DNA of 64,000 bases, taken from NCBI GenBank assembly GCA_963573385.1, contig CAUYLG010021491.1, forward strand, positions 1 to 64,000. Direction: 5' to 3'. Position numbers and translations under genes: made by a program. The notes beneath the pieces were generated by a model. That model searched no databases, was not told the DNA's origin, and worked only from the letters and a program-made list of their open reading frames with translations. This DNA comes from Cacajao melanocephalus (taxonomy: Eukaryota > Chordata > Mammalia > Primates > Pitheciidae). How positions within the stretch are numbered: the stretch's first letter is position 1; each line of letters opens with the position of its first letter. Shown one piece after another: positions 24,601 to 35,142 of this stretch.

Positions 24601-27439
24601 TGCGTGAACAAATTCTATCTTCAGGCAAAATAACACTTTTGCTGCAAATGATATCCCACTGTAAATGTTCTCTTATCATAGCTTTCTCTGGGCTAATGTG
24701 GTCCTTTCTCATTGCTGCCCTCCCTTTCATGCCCCCCAACTCTAATAAAACTAGAAATACTATCCTGCAAATGGAGAAATATGCATACTCCTCTTTTCCA
24801 GAGGCACTTTTACCGAAAAGGGAATACACCACAAACTGTTTTACCACTTTGACATAGCTTCTGTAAAGAAGAAAGAGTTAACTTCTCCATCTGCAGCTGA
24901 TCTGTGCTTAGGCAGTTCACTGGGGCATCATGGTTATAAATATGATAGAGTATCCCAGGAGCCTTGCATGATTTTATACTATTTTTCATAAATAAGTAAA
25001 AATGCATCAGAAGGATTCCCACCTCCCAAGGAACGCACAATTAAAGAAAGCGGAGAAAAACAGGACCTAGGACATGGGACTCTGGCTTCAGCCCTGTGGA
25101 GGAAAATGCATTTGCTTTCTTTCTTTTTTTCGCTTTTGCTTTCCTCAGTCCTCTCTGATTGAGTAATGACAATAGTTCAGTAGGAAACTGTACAGAAAGA
25201 AAATAATGCCCCACAGCGCATCAGTAGTAAAAGTAATTAGTTCATTGTTAACATCAGGGTGCTGTTAACAAGCACACAGGCCCTGCTCTCTGGCTAAGCT
25301 GCCACATATTACGATAGTCAACTCCAAAATAAAAATTATTTTGTGTAGAACGAAAGAGAATGGGGATTATAAGCTTGGAAAAGACCAAATTTGGGGACCG
25401 AGGACATTTTTCAGAAGCATAATCAGAATCCACAAATGCAGACTCACCTCCCAAATCTGGTCATTATGCACCACATGTGTATTCAAAGCATGCGTGCTTA
25501 TGAGAAACAGAGAGACACGGAGAGAAAGAGAGAGAGCAAGAGCGAGCTAGCGGGTGCAGGAGACTGAGGAAAAACCATTATTATACACAGCACCTAGGGA
25601 ACACAAGATCTAATTGGAGAATCAATAACTGAAACCCCATTTTAAATATTCTGCTCTATTAATTCTTCAGGTTAATAAAAGCTGCCCGCGTGATGATATT
25701 TTGGGATATAGATATTCAGAGTTGGATTACTTTTGACAAGAGCGTAAGGCATCTATTCAAAGCTGATTTTCCCCCCTTTTGTTCACTGAGGACCTGCAGA
25801 ATCTAAGATAAAAATGGCAGTTGTCCTGAGGGCACCCTGAAGCATGTCATTAAAATCGGAATTTGATCCTCTTTTCATGGTTACTTGGGACAATCAAGCA
25901 CAGGAAACCTGAAAACTCATCAGTTTTCCAAAATATGACATGCCCTTGACTTTGTCAGTCTGGCTGCCATATAGCAGCCCTGGCTATTTCCAAATCCCTT
26001 TAGATGTCACTCTGTCTTCAAGAATGCACGCTGCAGATCTTGTATGAGAGATGAGAGACTCGATGCTTCCTCTTGGTGTCCTTGTCCAGTTGAAGCACTT
26101 GCTTCTCTGTTTCCCAGCAAAAAGAAATTCCATCACAGACTTCCAGTAAAAGGCCAGTAAAAGGCTGGTGTTTCTGAAGAAACGAAGCAATTTACTAATT
26201 GTAATTAATGCCAGTCTGAGAAGTGTTTTCAATCTACTTGTTCAAGCATTCTAGATAATGGGTTACTTTGGTTTTTAAAGCTGCAGTATGTGTGGTAGAT
26301 TATGGGACCACAGAGAATCTTGGAGATAATTCATTGCTATATAAAATTCTATGGCTTGCTATTGTCCATTTGTTTTTGTTTCTTTGCTTTGTTTTTAGAT
26401 TTTAATTTCAACAGATAAAGGCTTTCTTCATTTTACAGTTTGAATTAGCCAAAGTCAGAGACTCCACAAAACTAGAAATAGAGCCAACTTGGGTTGCTAG
26501 GAAAATGAAAGGTGTATTTCGCAAGGCAGTCCCCAGAAACCAAAGTTCTCTTTTAACTAATAAATTCTTAAATGAATTTGGGATCCAAGGTCTCTTCCCA
26601 CCTCCTACCCTAACACTTGTTTTACAAGGATGAATGGTAAAGAGAGTCCCCATCTCTGAGCCCTATGTATTGCCTTGACCTGAGAGACATTTGAGTATTC
26701 CCAGCAGTGAGAATAGCTTTTCATGAGGAAAGGGCAAAACTCTAACCCCAGGGCAAACATGAGGCTTTTCCACATAGGCAGCATGTGGGTTTGCTATTTT
26801 CCCATATGCTGTAAAATGAACGTTTCTTTCAATAAAAGGAAACAAAAGAGATTTGGCTACTGAATGTTACCTGCCTACTGAAGCCAGCTGCATTTTGATA
26901 GTATTGCCTGTTACAAGTACTGTCAGTTCGAGACTATACAAGGGGCAGCCACGTGACCAGCCAGTGTGGACTATGGAATACAAGTAATTCAGTATCGCTG
27001 GCTGGTCTAGGAAATCCTTGTTGTGCTTGAGTCTTATACTTGGGCTATTCCTCTGCTTACACAGAATTCTGCTTAAGGAATTTTGGTTGTCTAAAGCTAT
27101 TGTTTAACAACATGAATGTTCTTTATGAGTTTAACTCATTCGTTGCTATTAATCGACTACCTGTTGCGTAATAAAATTCATTTCCGGCAGAGATACGTAG
27201 TTGGACCCATTACCTCAAATCATATCTTTCCATGGGAGTCATTTTTGAGTACTTTTGGCTGCACTGCAGTTCCCATTCTCAAGTTAATAATTTGTACAGC
27301 AGTAAGAGTGACTGAGTGAACAAGGTCTTGTGCAAGTCTTTGATGTTGTTTCTTGTTATTCACTAATATGATTGTTTCATGTGAGCTAATCAACTTGCCT
27401 TTTACTTGCTTGGTTCTATGCAATGTATGTGTTTTTCAT
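21691..27439. other. Repeat-poor, no gene recognised
   Basis: Nearly 6 kb with almost no nameable repeats. Exceptions are a weak antisense L2-like patch at 21815-21865, a pyrimidine tract at 22125-22153, and a GA-rich patch at 25506-25545. Frames of up to 109 codons show no domain; the one at 22087-22416 is hydrophobic only because it reads through T-rich DNA. It is a reasonable place to look for conserved non-coding elements. Confidence 0.5.
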
Positions 27440-27565
27440 CCCACCTGGGATGCCTTTTCTTTTCTTTCCACCTCTACTGTTTTGCTGTCTCTTGAAAACC
27501 AGCTCCTGATAAAAGCTTTCCTTGATATGATTGACTTGACCAGGATCACTCATGTATCCTTCTTT
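27440..27565 (+). repeat. L2 LINE fragment
   Basis: 'cacctgggatgccttttc', 'cttgaaaaccagctcctgat' and 'aaagctttccttgatatg' match, in order, the L2 passage 'cctggaatgccctcccc ... gcccagctcaaat ... gccttccctga'. Confidence 0.55.
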
Positions 27566-27952
27566 TCATTTTGTCATTGGTGTGATATTATAGCTCATAG
27601 TTCATTACTGCAGAAACTTGAATATGTTTCACATTAAGGAATGTGCCCACAAACTCAAAAGGAATAACACCTTCTATTGCTGGGTGTTAGCACTGTCAAC
27701 AGACTACAATGGACCAATTAGCCCTCCTGGGTGTGTGCTTGGTAAACTCCTCTCAAATGGGTATGCTATTGAGTCCACCATCTTCTTTTACTTTCTATTC
27801 TCTAGGATGCATGATATAGCACCTAGCTCAACTAAAAAGAGTTATTTTAGTTCAGCAAAGTAGCATCATGCAGTTATTACGTACAAAGCACTTGAAATAA
27901 CATAATGACTATGAAGGAATGCCAGTCTCTGGTGGTCATTGGCATACTAGAT
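27566..27952. other. Unassigned
   Basis: No repeat or gene was recognised. Confidence 0.4.
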
Positions 27953-28164
27953 CAGGGCTTGGAAAACTATGCAGCCTGTGGGCCAGATTCGCCTGCCATT
28001 TATAAAGTTTTGTTGGTACGCAGCTAAGATTATTCACTTACGTGCTGTGTGGCTAATTTTGTGCAACAACAGCAGAGTTGAGTAGTTTTGACAGAGACTA
28101 TATGACTCACAAGACTAAAATATTTACCATCGGGCTCTTTACAGAAAAAATTTGCTAACCCTTG
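27953..28164. mobile_element. hAT-Charlie MITE (MER type), full length
   Basis: It begins 'cagggcttggaaaactatg' and ends 'ttgctaacccttg', an imperfect terminal inverted repeat. Inside are 'gtgggccagattcgcctgcc', 'agcagagttgagtagttttg' and 'gactaaaatatttaccatc', hallmarks of a common roughly 210-bp hAT MITE. The 8 bases on each side (27945-27952 and 28165-28172) agree at 5 of 8 positions, plausible for an old hAT target duplication. The exact MER number is not certain. Confidence 0.75.
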
Positions 28165-28419
28165 ACCTAAATCTTTGTGAAGACCATTATTGGATTAAAG
28201 TGTAGCAAGGACTAGTGTAAAAATCAACCCAAATGAACTATTAATAGATAAGTTACACAAATGTACAGCGTTAAGCAACTTAAAAACGGAGCTTCTTTCT
28301 ATAAATAGGGGTGGAGGTGGGGGAACCAGAGCTAGAGAATTGCAGTTATCGTTCCTCAAATCTACGCAGAACTTCACATGTATCAAGCACTTTTATGTGA
28401 CTGCCCGTGAGGTATCCAT

Positions 28420-28512
28420 GTCGTTTATTTCTTCAACAAATACTCATTAAGGACTTGCTATATTCCAGATACTAATGCAAGAAATTCATTGGTAAGCCAA
28501 AAAGAAAGTAGA
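28420..28512 (-). repeat. L2 LINE 3' end, antisense
   Basis: 'tttcttcaacaaatactcat' and 'ggacttgctatattccagat' match the antisense L2 terminus ('attcaacaaatatttattgag ... cctactatgtgccaggc'). Confidence 0.6.
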
Positions 28513-28614
28513 TCATTGAATCCCCATTTGTTATGTAAGAAAACTGAGTCACGGTAATAAGTAGCAAAACCAAGATTAGAACCGAAATCTTCCGACCGCA
28601 TTCAGCATGTATGC
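28513..28614 (-). repeat. MIR SINE fragment, antisense
   Basis: 'ccatttgttatgtaagaaaa', 'ctgagtcacgg' and 'aaaccaagattagaacc' follow the antisense MIR order 'ccattttacagatgaggaaactgagg ... gagccgggattcgaacc'. Confidence 0.65.
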
Positions 28615-28764
28615 TCGTCAATAGTCTCCAACATGAGAGACACAGACTGGAAAAAAATTATACAGAATCATTTCAAACATTACTTTTCTTTCCAATGGCA
28701 GAGTTATTGGTTAATAGTATTCTGTCTATTTTTCCTCGTTTGTTTTCAAATATGAGTCTAAGAG

Positions 28765-28896
28765 ATAGCCTAAGTATGACGCTGGTACTGACATTTACTA
28801 GCTATATGAACATAATTTCTCTTAATCTCAATTTCCTTGTCTGTACAATGGGGATAAATAGCATCCAACTTTTAGCTTATGGAAGATAATTTGGTG
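28765..28896 (+). repeat. MIR SINE fragment
   Basis: 'gacatttactagctatatga', 'ctcaatttccttgtctgta' and 'caatggggataaatagcatc' are the MIR core in sense orientation. Confidence 0.8.
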
Positions 28897-29029
28897 TGAC
28901 CCTGTGTGCTGAAACTAAAACACATAGACCTGAGCAGCTTAGAGTTTAAAATCCTGTTTTTCTAAATCCTATACTTAGAGAATCTCAGTCTGGCATCAAG
29001 TAGAGCATATTTAGATATGGATTCATATG

Positions 29030-29079
29030 TTTGCTGACAAATATTTACTGAGAGCCCACTATATGTAATTCAGCCTGGC
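29030..29079 (-). repeat. L2 LINE 3' end, antisense, short
   Basis: 'gacaaatatttactgagagc' and 'ccactatatgtaattcagcc' match the antisense L2 terminus. Confidence 0.55.
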
Positions 29080-29084
29080 ACTCT

Positions 29085-29272
29085 CATTTCCTAGTTTGTG
29101 ATGTAGCTTGCTTAACTCTGAGTCTCAGTTTTCTTCACTGTACAAACGGAAAGAGATAATACTGGCCTAACAGTGTTGTGAGAATTAATTGACATAAACT
29201 ATGTGAAGGCATCTAGCAATGTATCTGCTTTGTACTAAGGGGGTCAAGAAATACTAGTCTTCATTCCTCTAT
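29085..29272 (+). repeat. MIR SINE
   Basis: 'gcttaactctgagtctcagt', 'tcactgtacaaacgg', 'gttgtgagaattaattgaca' and 'ctatgtgaaggcatctagca' are in sense MIR order, reaching towards the 3' end. Confidence 0.75.
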
Positions 29273-30728
29273 CAGTACCTTCTTAAATATTAAGGTCAAA
29301 CCGGGGTAATATTAGTACAACGTTAGGAAGCAAATGAAGTCGTAAAAGTATGAGAGAGAAGAGAGTGGCTGTATTTCTTACTCTATCCAGGCACACAGTG
29401 AAAATAATTAAACTCTCCAAGGTGATGATGATGACACTGACGAAAATGACAGGAAACTCCATTGGATAAAAATCCGTTAGCACATTCCATCAGAAAATCT
29501 AGTTTCTCTGCCTTGGTTTGAAATTTGAAGACAGAAGAGATTCCATTTTTATTGCCCTAGTTGCCAGGAGCAATTAGACAAATTACACATAAAAATAATA
29601 TTTAAGGGTCAGGTAATTGGTCTAGTAACTTGGGGGAATGATTTTAGTAATAAAAGACGCACTCTCTTATCTCCTCTTAATTCTGAAATCTAAACTTTTT
29701 TAGTGCCAGTTTCCTTTAAAATCAGATGACACTGCTGCTAGCTGTCATTCCAGCATTTCCAGAGAAAGTGTTGAGCACTTAATAAATTCAGGGGTGTGTT
29801 TCCAGTGATGAGAAGTGCTGTCTTGTGTTAACAGTGTCAGTGTGAGAGAGACTTGAAGGCACAAAAGACTATGTTTACGTAGGTGTTCTTTCATGTCGGG
29901 TGCTACACTTATTGCTTTTGATTAAGATGTATGATTGAGTTACTGAATATGACATTTGTTGAGAGAAGGAAGATTACCATGGGTGAATTGTAAGAGAGTA
30001 AAGAATGAGGTGGTGGATGAAGTGTGAATGAAAGGTTACATGCATTGATGTCTTGTTTATTTGATTTAGGAGTTTGAGATAGAATTAATCCATTTCATTT
30101 CTTGGCATGTTAGGAGAACTATCTTAAAAATGTGATCTCCAATACATAATCAAAATATATCAAAACAGACATTGGCAGGTAGCTTAAAGTCAGTTTTAGT
30201 TATACAAAAGTGTGTTGGGGGTGGGGATGAGATTTGGGGAGGCTCTTAGAAAAGAAACAGTTTTCACATAAATTATTATGCTGTTTATATCCACACTATT
30301 CCACAGTGCAATAGGTAAAGCCAGATTTTTTATGAAGTTTAAATGTTTCAAATACAAGCCTATTTTATCTGTTATTTTTGTGAAACACTGTGAGCGCAGA
30401 CCAAAACTCATCATCTCTCAACACAGAAATTAAAGAATGAAATGGACTATAAACTGAAGCTGAACAATCTAATTTCACTGTTGCAGTTAATATGGTGAGA
30501 AAAACCTCAACACCATGGACATTTAAAGGGCAGAAAATAAATGCAGTGTTTGAAGTCGAATTCTCTAAATGGCACCTGGATTTGGGCAGCTGAAAATGAT
30601 GCCAACATTCACAACGAAGAACTGAAATTCTCCCCAAAGTAATCATGCTCTGAATGTACAGTAGTCTTCTCCGACTATTTGCTAATTCTTCTGCTTTGCT
30701 AAAGGGTCCTGCTGGGCATATTAGTGCT
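29273..30728. other. Unassigned
   Basis: No repeat or gene was recognised. The 122-codon minus-strand frame at 30365-30733 has no domain that I can identify and runs into a MIR at its start. Confidence 0.45.
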
Positions 30729-30868
30729 TCCATTTTACAGATGGAGAAAAAGGGAAGAATGAAATTCTAAACTGTACCAATTCACAAAGTGAGTCAGTGA
30801 CACAGGCAGAGACAGAAAACTAGATCTTCTTGCTCCCAGACCAGAGCTCTAGTCATCAAACCAAATGC
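30729..30868 (-). repeat. MIR SINE fragment, antisense
   Basis: 'ttccattttacagatggaga', 'gacacaggcagagacag' and 'agaccagagctctagtcatc' follow antisense MIR order. Confidence 0.7.
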
Positions 30869-32427
30869 CCACCATGTAGTCAATTCTAAATCCAGTTGCT
30901 GATTTCTATCTACAGAATGGAACACAAGTGACCAAATGCACCCCAGAGTTGAGATTATTAGTGCTCTTCAGTTGGTCTGGGCTGGTTTCACACTCTGGAA
31001 GGCTGGCTGACACTGATGATATTTTTTTGCATGCCTCCTTCTTTTTTGTAATCAGGATCAGCTATTACAAAGCAGTCTTTCCCACCCTGGGGTCTCCCAG
31101 CTTCATTTTGTTCGGGAATGTGTTATAAAATGACTAAATATTTCTTACTGAATTTTTAGAAATGTTTTGAAATTGGAGTTTATTTTTCCAACTATGAAAG
31201 CAGTATATCTCTATTTTTGAAAATATCAAGCAAAGTAGGAACAACATAAAATTTCGTGGTCCACCACTAGGAAGTGTTAACTCCTGTGAAGAACAAAATA
31301 AAACAAAAGTATTAATTAGATGATTTTCTCCCGGGCTTAAAATGGAAAGCTTTTACTGTGTGTGTGCACGTGTGAGTATATCTGTATCTATATCACACAG
31401 CATATCAAAGAAAATATTGCTTCCTTCCTACTCACCATTATGATTATTTTTTTCTCTATTTCTCTGTTCATCTACAAGAAAATGGTATTGTTAGAAATGG
31501 AAAAAGTGAACTTCTCTGTTGAATCCCAGGTCACAGAGACAAGCATTATTTTTCTTTTTCTCCTACGCAAGGTAATTTAAAATTGCATTCATTTTGTGAT
31601 TTCTCTTGAAACATACACAAAACAAAAGGCCTGACTAAGACTGTCTTTCAGAACAATCTGGAATTTAGCAATGCCAGCCAGGCTCAAATGACTGCCTGAC
31701 TCACTGGGACCCCTGATCAAGTGATGTGCCAGAGGGCATGGATGGAATATGATATTAAGGCAGCCTATTGATTCTCTAGATTACCTCCTTGAGAAACTAA
31801 TTATCATTTAATCTTTATAAGTGAAGATTTTTATATTTTAAAAGCTACTTCTTTTTGTCAACAAGAAAAATATTAGTTTTCATCCTCAGAAGTTATTGTT
31901 TCTGATTTTAAAGGGATATTGCTTAGTTCCCCATTTTTTATGGTATCAGTAAGTTAGGGGAAATAGTGGCGAATAAATCCCATAGAAAGTTGTTAGAGAA
32001 GATCAAACATAACCTTCACTGCAGACATAGAGGTGCCTCTTCTTCTTTACTCAAATAAAAATAACCTGACTTGGAGATGCCCTCTTCTTTTGCAGAGCCA
32101 ATATATTATTTTTTTTTACTAATATTTACACTAAAATAAACTGTTTTACTTAAACCACAGACCAAATTGTTTCATTAGTTTATTCTTAACCAGGTATCTT
32201 TATGTGAGCATAAATAATACTATATGCTTGGTGACAAGACAAAGAATATTAATAAATTATCAACTTTTAATAAATGAGGTTGCTAGGAATGTTTTAGCAT
32301 AATTTCATCTTGCCACAGTACTTTCAACTAAATTGTGTGGCTAAATTACTTATCCAACTTTGATATTTGGGGGATCATTTCCTTTTTTTATATCTAAGAA
32401 AGATTCTTTGAAGTGTATTTCATTTAC
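30869..32427. other. Unassigned, A+T-rich
   Basis: No repeat was named with confidence. Small plus-strand frames at 30928-31128 and 31362-31580 lack domains. T-rich runs occur near 32110. Confidence 0.45.
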
Positions 32428-32509
32428 TTTTTTTTAATTGCATTTTAGGTTTTGGGGTACATGTGAAGAACATGCAAGATTGTTGCATAGGTACACACAT
32501 GGCAGTGTG
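32428..32509 (-). mobile_element. Severely 5'-truncated L1 insertion with target duplication
   Basis: On the plus strand a T run (32428-32435) leads into 'gcattttaggttttggggta', 'catgtgaagaacatgcaaga' and 'ttgcataggtacacacatgg', the complement of an L1 3' end. The 7-base duplication 'catttac' flanks it at 32421-32427 and 32510-32516. The insert is only about 82 bases, so reverse transcription stopped almost at once. Confidence 0.85.
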
Positions 32510-32516
32510 CATTTAC

Positions 32517-33852
32517 CTTTTTTTAAACACACAAAAATAAATTTTTTTACTTTAACCTGTTTGTGGCTTTGAAATTTCTCAATGCTTACATTTTATCTGC
32601 AATATCACATTTATTATTCCAACCAGAGTTTTCATGACAGAAATAACTTAGTACCTTGGTTAGAAATGTTATGAAGAACTTTATGCTAACATGGCAATTA
32701 GGTAATGAGGGGTTTGTAAACCGAGTCAGAGCATGTAATTCTCCTCATAGGTTGCTCTCTATCTAGATTTTATGACTTTAAGTACTTCATGATCAGTAAA
32801 TAATAAATTCAATTTACCGGATAGAAGTTTTTCCACTTAGAAATACTCTCTTGGAATATATATTTCTTAATTGGCATCAATGGCACATTTCCCAGGAAGC
32901 ATAACAAAATGGATCATTTAATAGATGCCCAATCTCTCCATCCATCTATCTATCAGCGCGGCACATGATGTTTTGACTTTAATATGGTAATTATCTCAGG
33001 CTGACTTCAGAGCAGGAAGCTGCCTCCCACACAGCAGTGCTTAATTACTTTAGACTTCAGCTTGCCAAGTGAAAAATTGACTGTTTTTTTGCACATTGCA
33101 TGGAATTGAAATGATTTCATTGTCATTTCAGTTGAAATACAGCCTGACATCAGCATAGAATCATGGGAAAGATAATGCAAAATTTCTCTGAAATTCTAAA
33201 ATGGTTTGAAAGCTGCCTTATTTTTTTTATGAAGCTGCGTTTCATTTTCAGAATGTTAATGAAGATCCATTTCATCTTGAGAGAAGCCAACTTTTAGGAA
33301 TCTGCTTCTGTGAATACATTCCAATGACAAATCAGTAAAGGGAAACGTTGTTAGGTAGCTACACTTGAATGTGAACTTTGACAGTTAGGGGGCAGAAGAG
33401 CAATCGGAATTGGTGTCAACATAATTAGTAGTAAAAATTGTTAGCTTGGGCACGTAACTAATAAAATCAAAGTGATAATAACTACGCCATTCAGAAAATT
33501 TAAGAAAGTGCACCTTTATGTAGAATATGCATAAGACCTCTAAAGTGCTGGTGTGCTACATAAACATTTGCACAGTAAAGTTGTGAAATAAATCCAGAGT
33601 ATCTTCGTGTTGCAATTTATCAAAATTGCTTTTTTTCTTCAGATTTCAGCTGTCAATCACATGCTACTAATTGAATAATTTTCAAGATACTGAGGGAAGA
33701 TTTCATGAATAAAATGTCCATATAAATGTGCTATTGGAGAGAGGGAAAAGGCAAAATTATGAAGGAAGGCATTGGTATAATGGAGCAAATCATATCCAAG
33801 CTTTCACTTTGGCCAGAAGCACTCTGAAAGTAGCAATGACACCTTTGCCATG
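32517..33852. other. Repeat-poor, candidate conserved non-coding stretch
   Basis: No repeats or genes were recognised. The part from 32800 to 33350 is rich in TAAT-core sites, such as 'gcttaattactttagac' and 'ttaatatggtaattatc', with a TEAD-like 'cattcca' near 33318. A regulatory role is inference only. Confidence 0.4.
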
Positions 33853-33939
33853 TAAACCGCAGGGGAAAGTAATTAAATTTAACAGACGCTGCCCTTGATT
33901 TAAAACCACAGGGGAAGTAATTAAATTTAATAGAAGCCA
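33853..33939. repeat. Imperfect tandem duplication, 49-base period
   Basis: The block 'aaaccgcaggggaaagtaat' plus 'taaatttaacag' starting at 33854 recurs at 33903 as 'aaaccacaggggaagtaat' plus 'taaatttaatag'. Two copies are seen, differing by a few substitutions and one deletion. Confidence 0.85.
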
Positions 33940-34932
33940 CTACTTCTAAACAAAGATATATGGTATTTCTATCACCAAATGCTACTTTTTTTTTTTTTTT
34001 CAAATGTGCCTATAGCTTCTAGTGGTCTGCCTGTTGAAAGCAGTTCCCAAACACCTAGTGGACAATATGTCACTGAATACTGTGAGCTATACTGGACAGT
34101 AATCTAATTAATGTCAGCTCATCTAAACCGCAATTCCCGATACAGAATGGTACTGCCCTGTATGGCTGCCTACTCAAAACCAATACTTGGACTTAAGATG
34201 AAGATGGGAAATTTGGAGAATAAAGTAAACTTGTGGTTTTTTGGGTCAGTGTTGATGCATCTTGTACATCTGCTTAAACTGTCTCCCAACTTCAGCCCCG
34301 ACTGCTGCCACCGCCTTGTTGAGCTGATTCCATATCTGGGCTCTGAAAGAAGCAAAGTTCTTCTTTCCTAAAATGTGCACTCTTGCCATCAGGGCTCTCT
34401 GGGTCTGACCACAGGGTTCATCATGGTTAAAGTGATATATGTGTAGGATGCTTACTGCAAATGGCAGTGTTTTCACCACGCCTTGTATCCTGGCTCTGTC
34501 TGCCTGGCAGAAAGGGTGCTTTTAAAAAGTTTTGTGTCAGAGTCTCCTACTTGTCAAGTCAAGCATCTTTTGAGCTTTGTCCTAAGGCTCACAAAGGTTA
34601 GGAAGGGCCAGAACAGCTTGGGTTGTTCTTGCCTTCCTTTTAACTTTGTGTCCAGAATACCAGCAAAAAATGTTTCTTGACTGTTTTTGCCAAATTAGAT
34701 TGGAAGGTGCAGTATTGATGAAGGATGACAGGATTTGTTTTCCTTGCTGAATCTAAGATTAAGAAAACCAGAGGTGTCCTGCTTACTCAAAGCATAAGCG
34801 GTGAAGAAATAGTGGAACGGGTGTCCTCCAGAGGAGCAGCCCCAATGAAGACTAGTTGCTCAGACAGTTTCAGTCTTAATCTAACAATGTTTACAGAGGC
34901 AGAGTGATGAATAGCCCAACTCCAACTAGAGA
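33940..34932. other. Unassigned
   Basis: No repeat was named. A 15-base T run lies at 33986-34000. Overlapping frames on both strands at 34111-34479 and 34483-34907 show no domains. Confidence 0.45.
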
Positions 34933-35142
34933 ACTTGAGTTTGCAACTGGTACAACCATTTCTAGCTGCATGACATTGGCAAGTTACTATCCTGAATCAT
35001 AGTTTTAGTATACGTAAAGTGGGGATAATAATAGTATCTGCCACACAGAGCTGTAGCAAGGATCTAGTTGGTTCACATATGTAAGTGTCTAGAACAGCAC
35101 CTGCTGCATAATAAACACAGTCTAAATGTTAAGGCTTATTAC
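34933..35142 (+). repeat. MIR SINE, near full length
   Basis: 'ttctagctgcatgacattgg', 'cgtaaagtggggataataat', 'gtatctgccacacagagctg' and 'gtgtctagaacagcacctgc' are in sense MIR order and end close to the MIR 3' terminus. Confidence 0.85.

Noticed and set aside
27953..28164. Possible tRNA or small RNA gene because of internal pairing
   Set aside because: The pairing is the terminal inverted repeat of a hAT MITE. No tRNA A/B box pair with cloverleaf was found.
30365..30733. Minus-strand open frame of 122 codons
   Set aside because: No recognisable domain, no signal of codon bias, and its start lies at a MIR boundary. The length is not unusual for 64 kb of non-coding DNA.
34246..34479. Minus-strand open frame of 77 codons that looked like a processed pseudogene
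   Set aside because: I could not match it to any protein. There is no poly-A tail or target duplication nearby, and the neighbouring frames are equally open.
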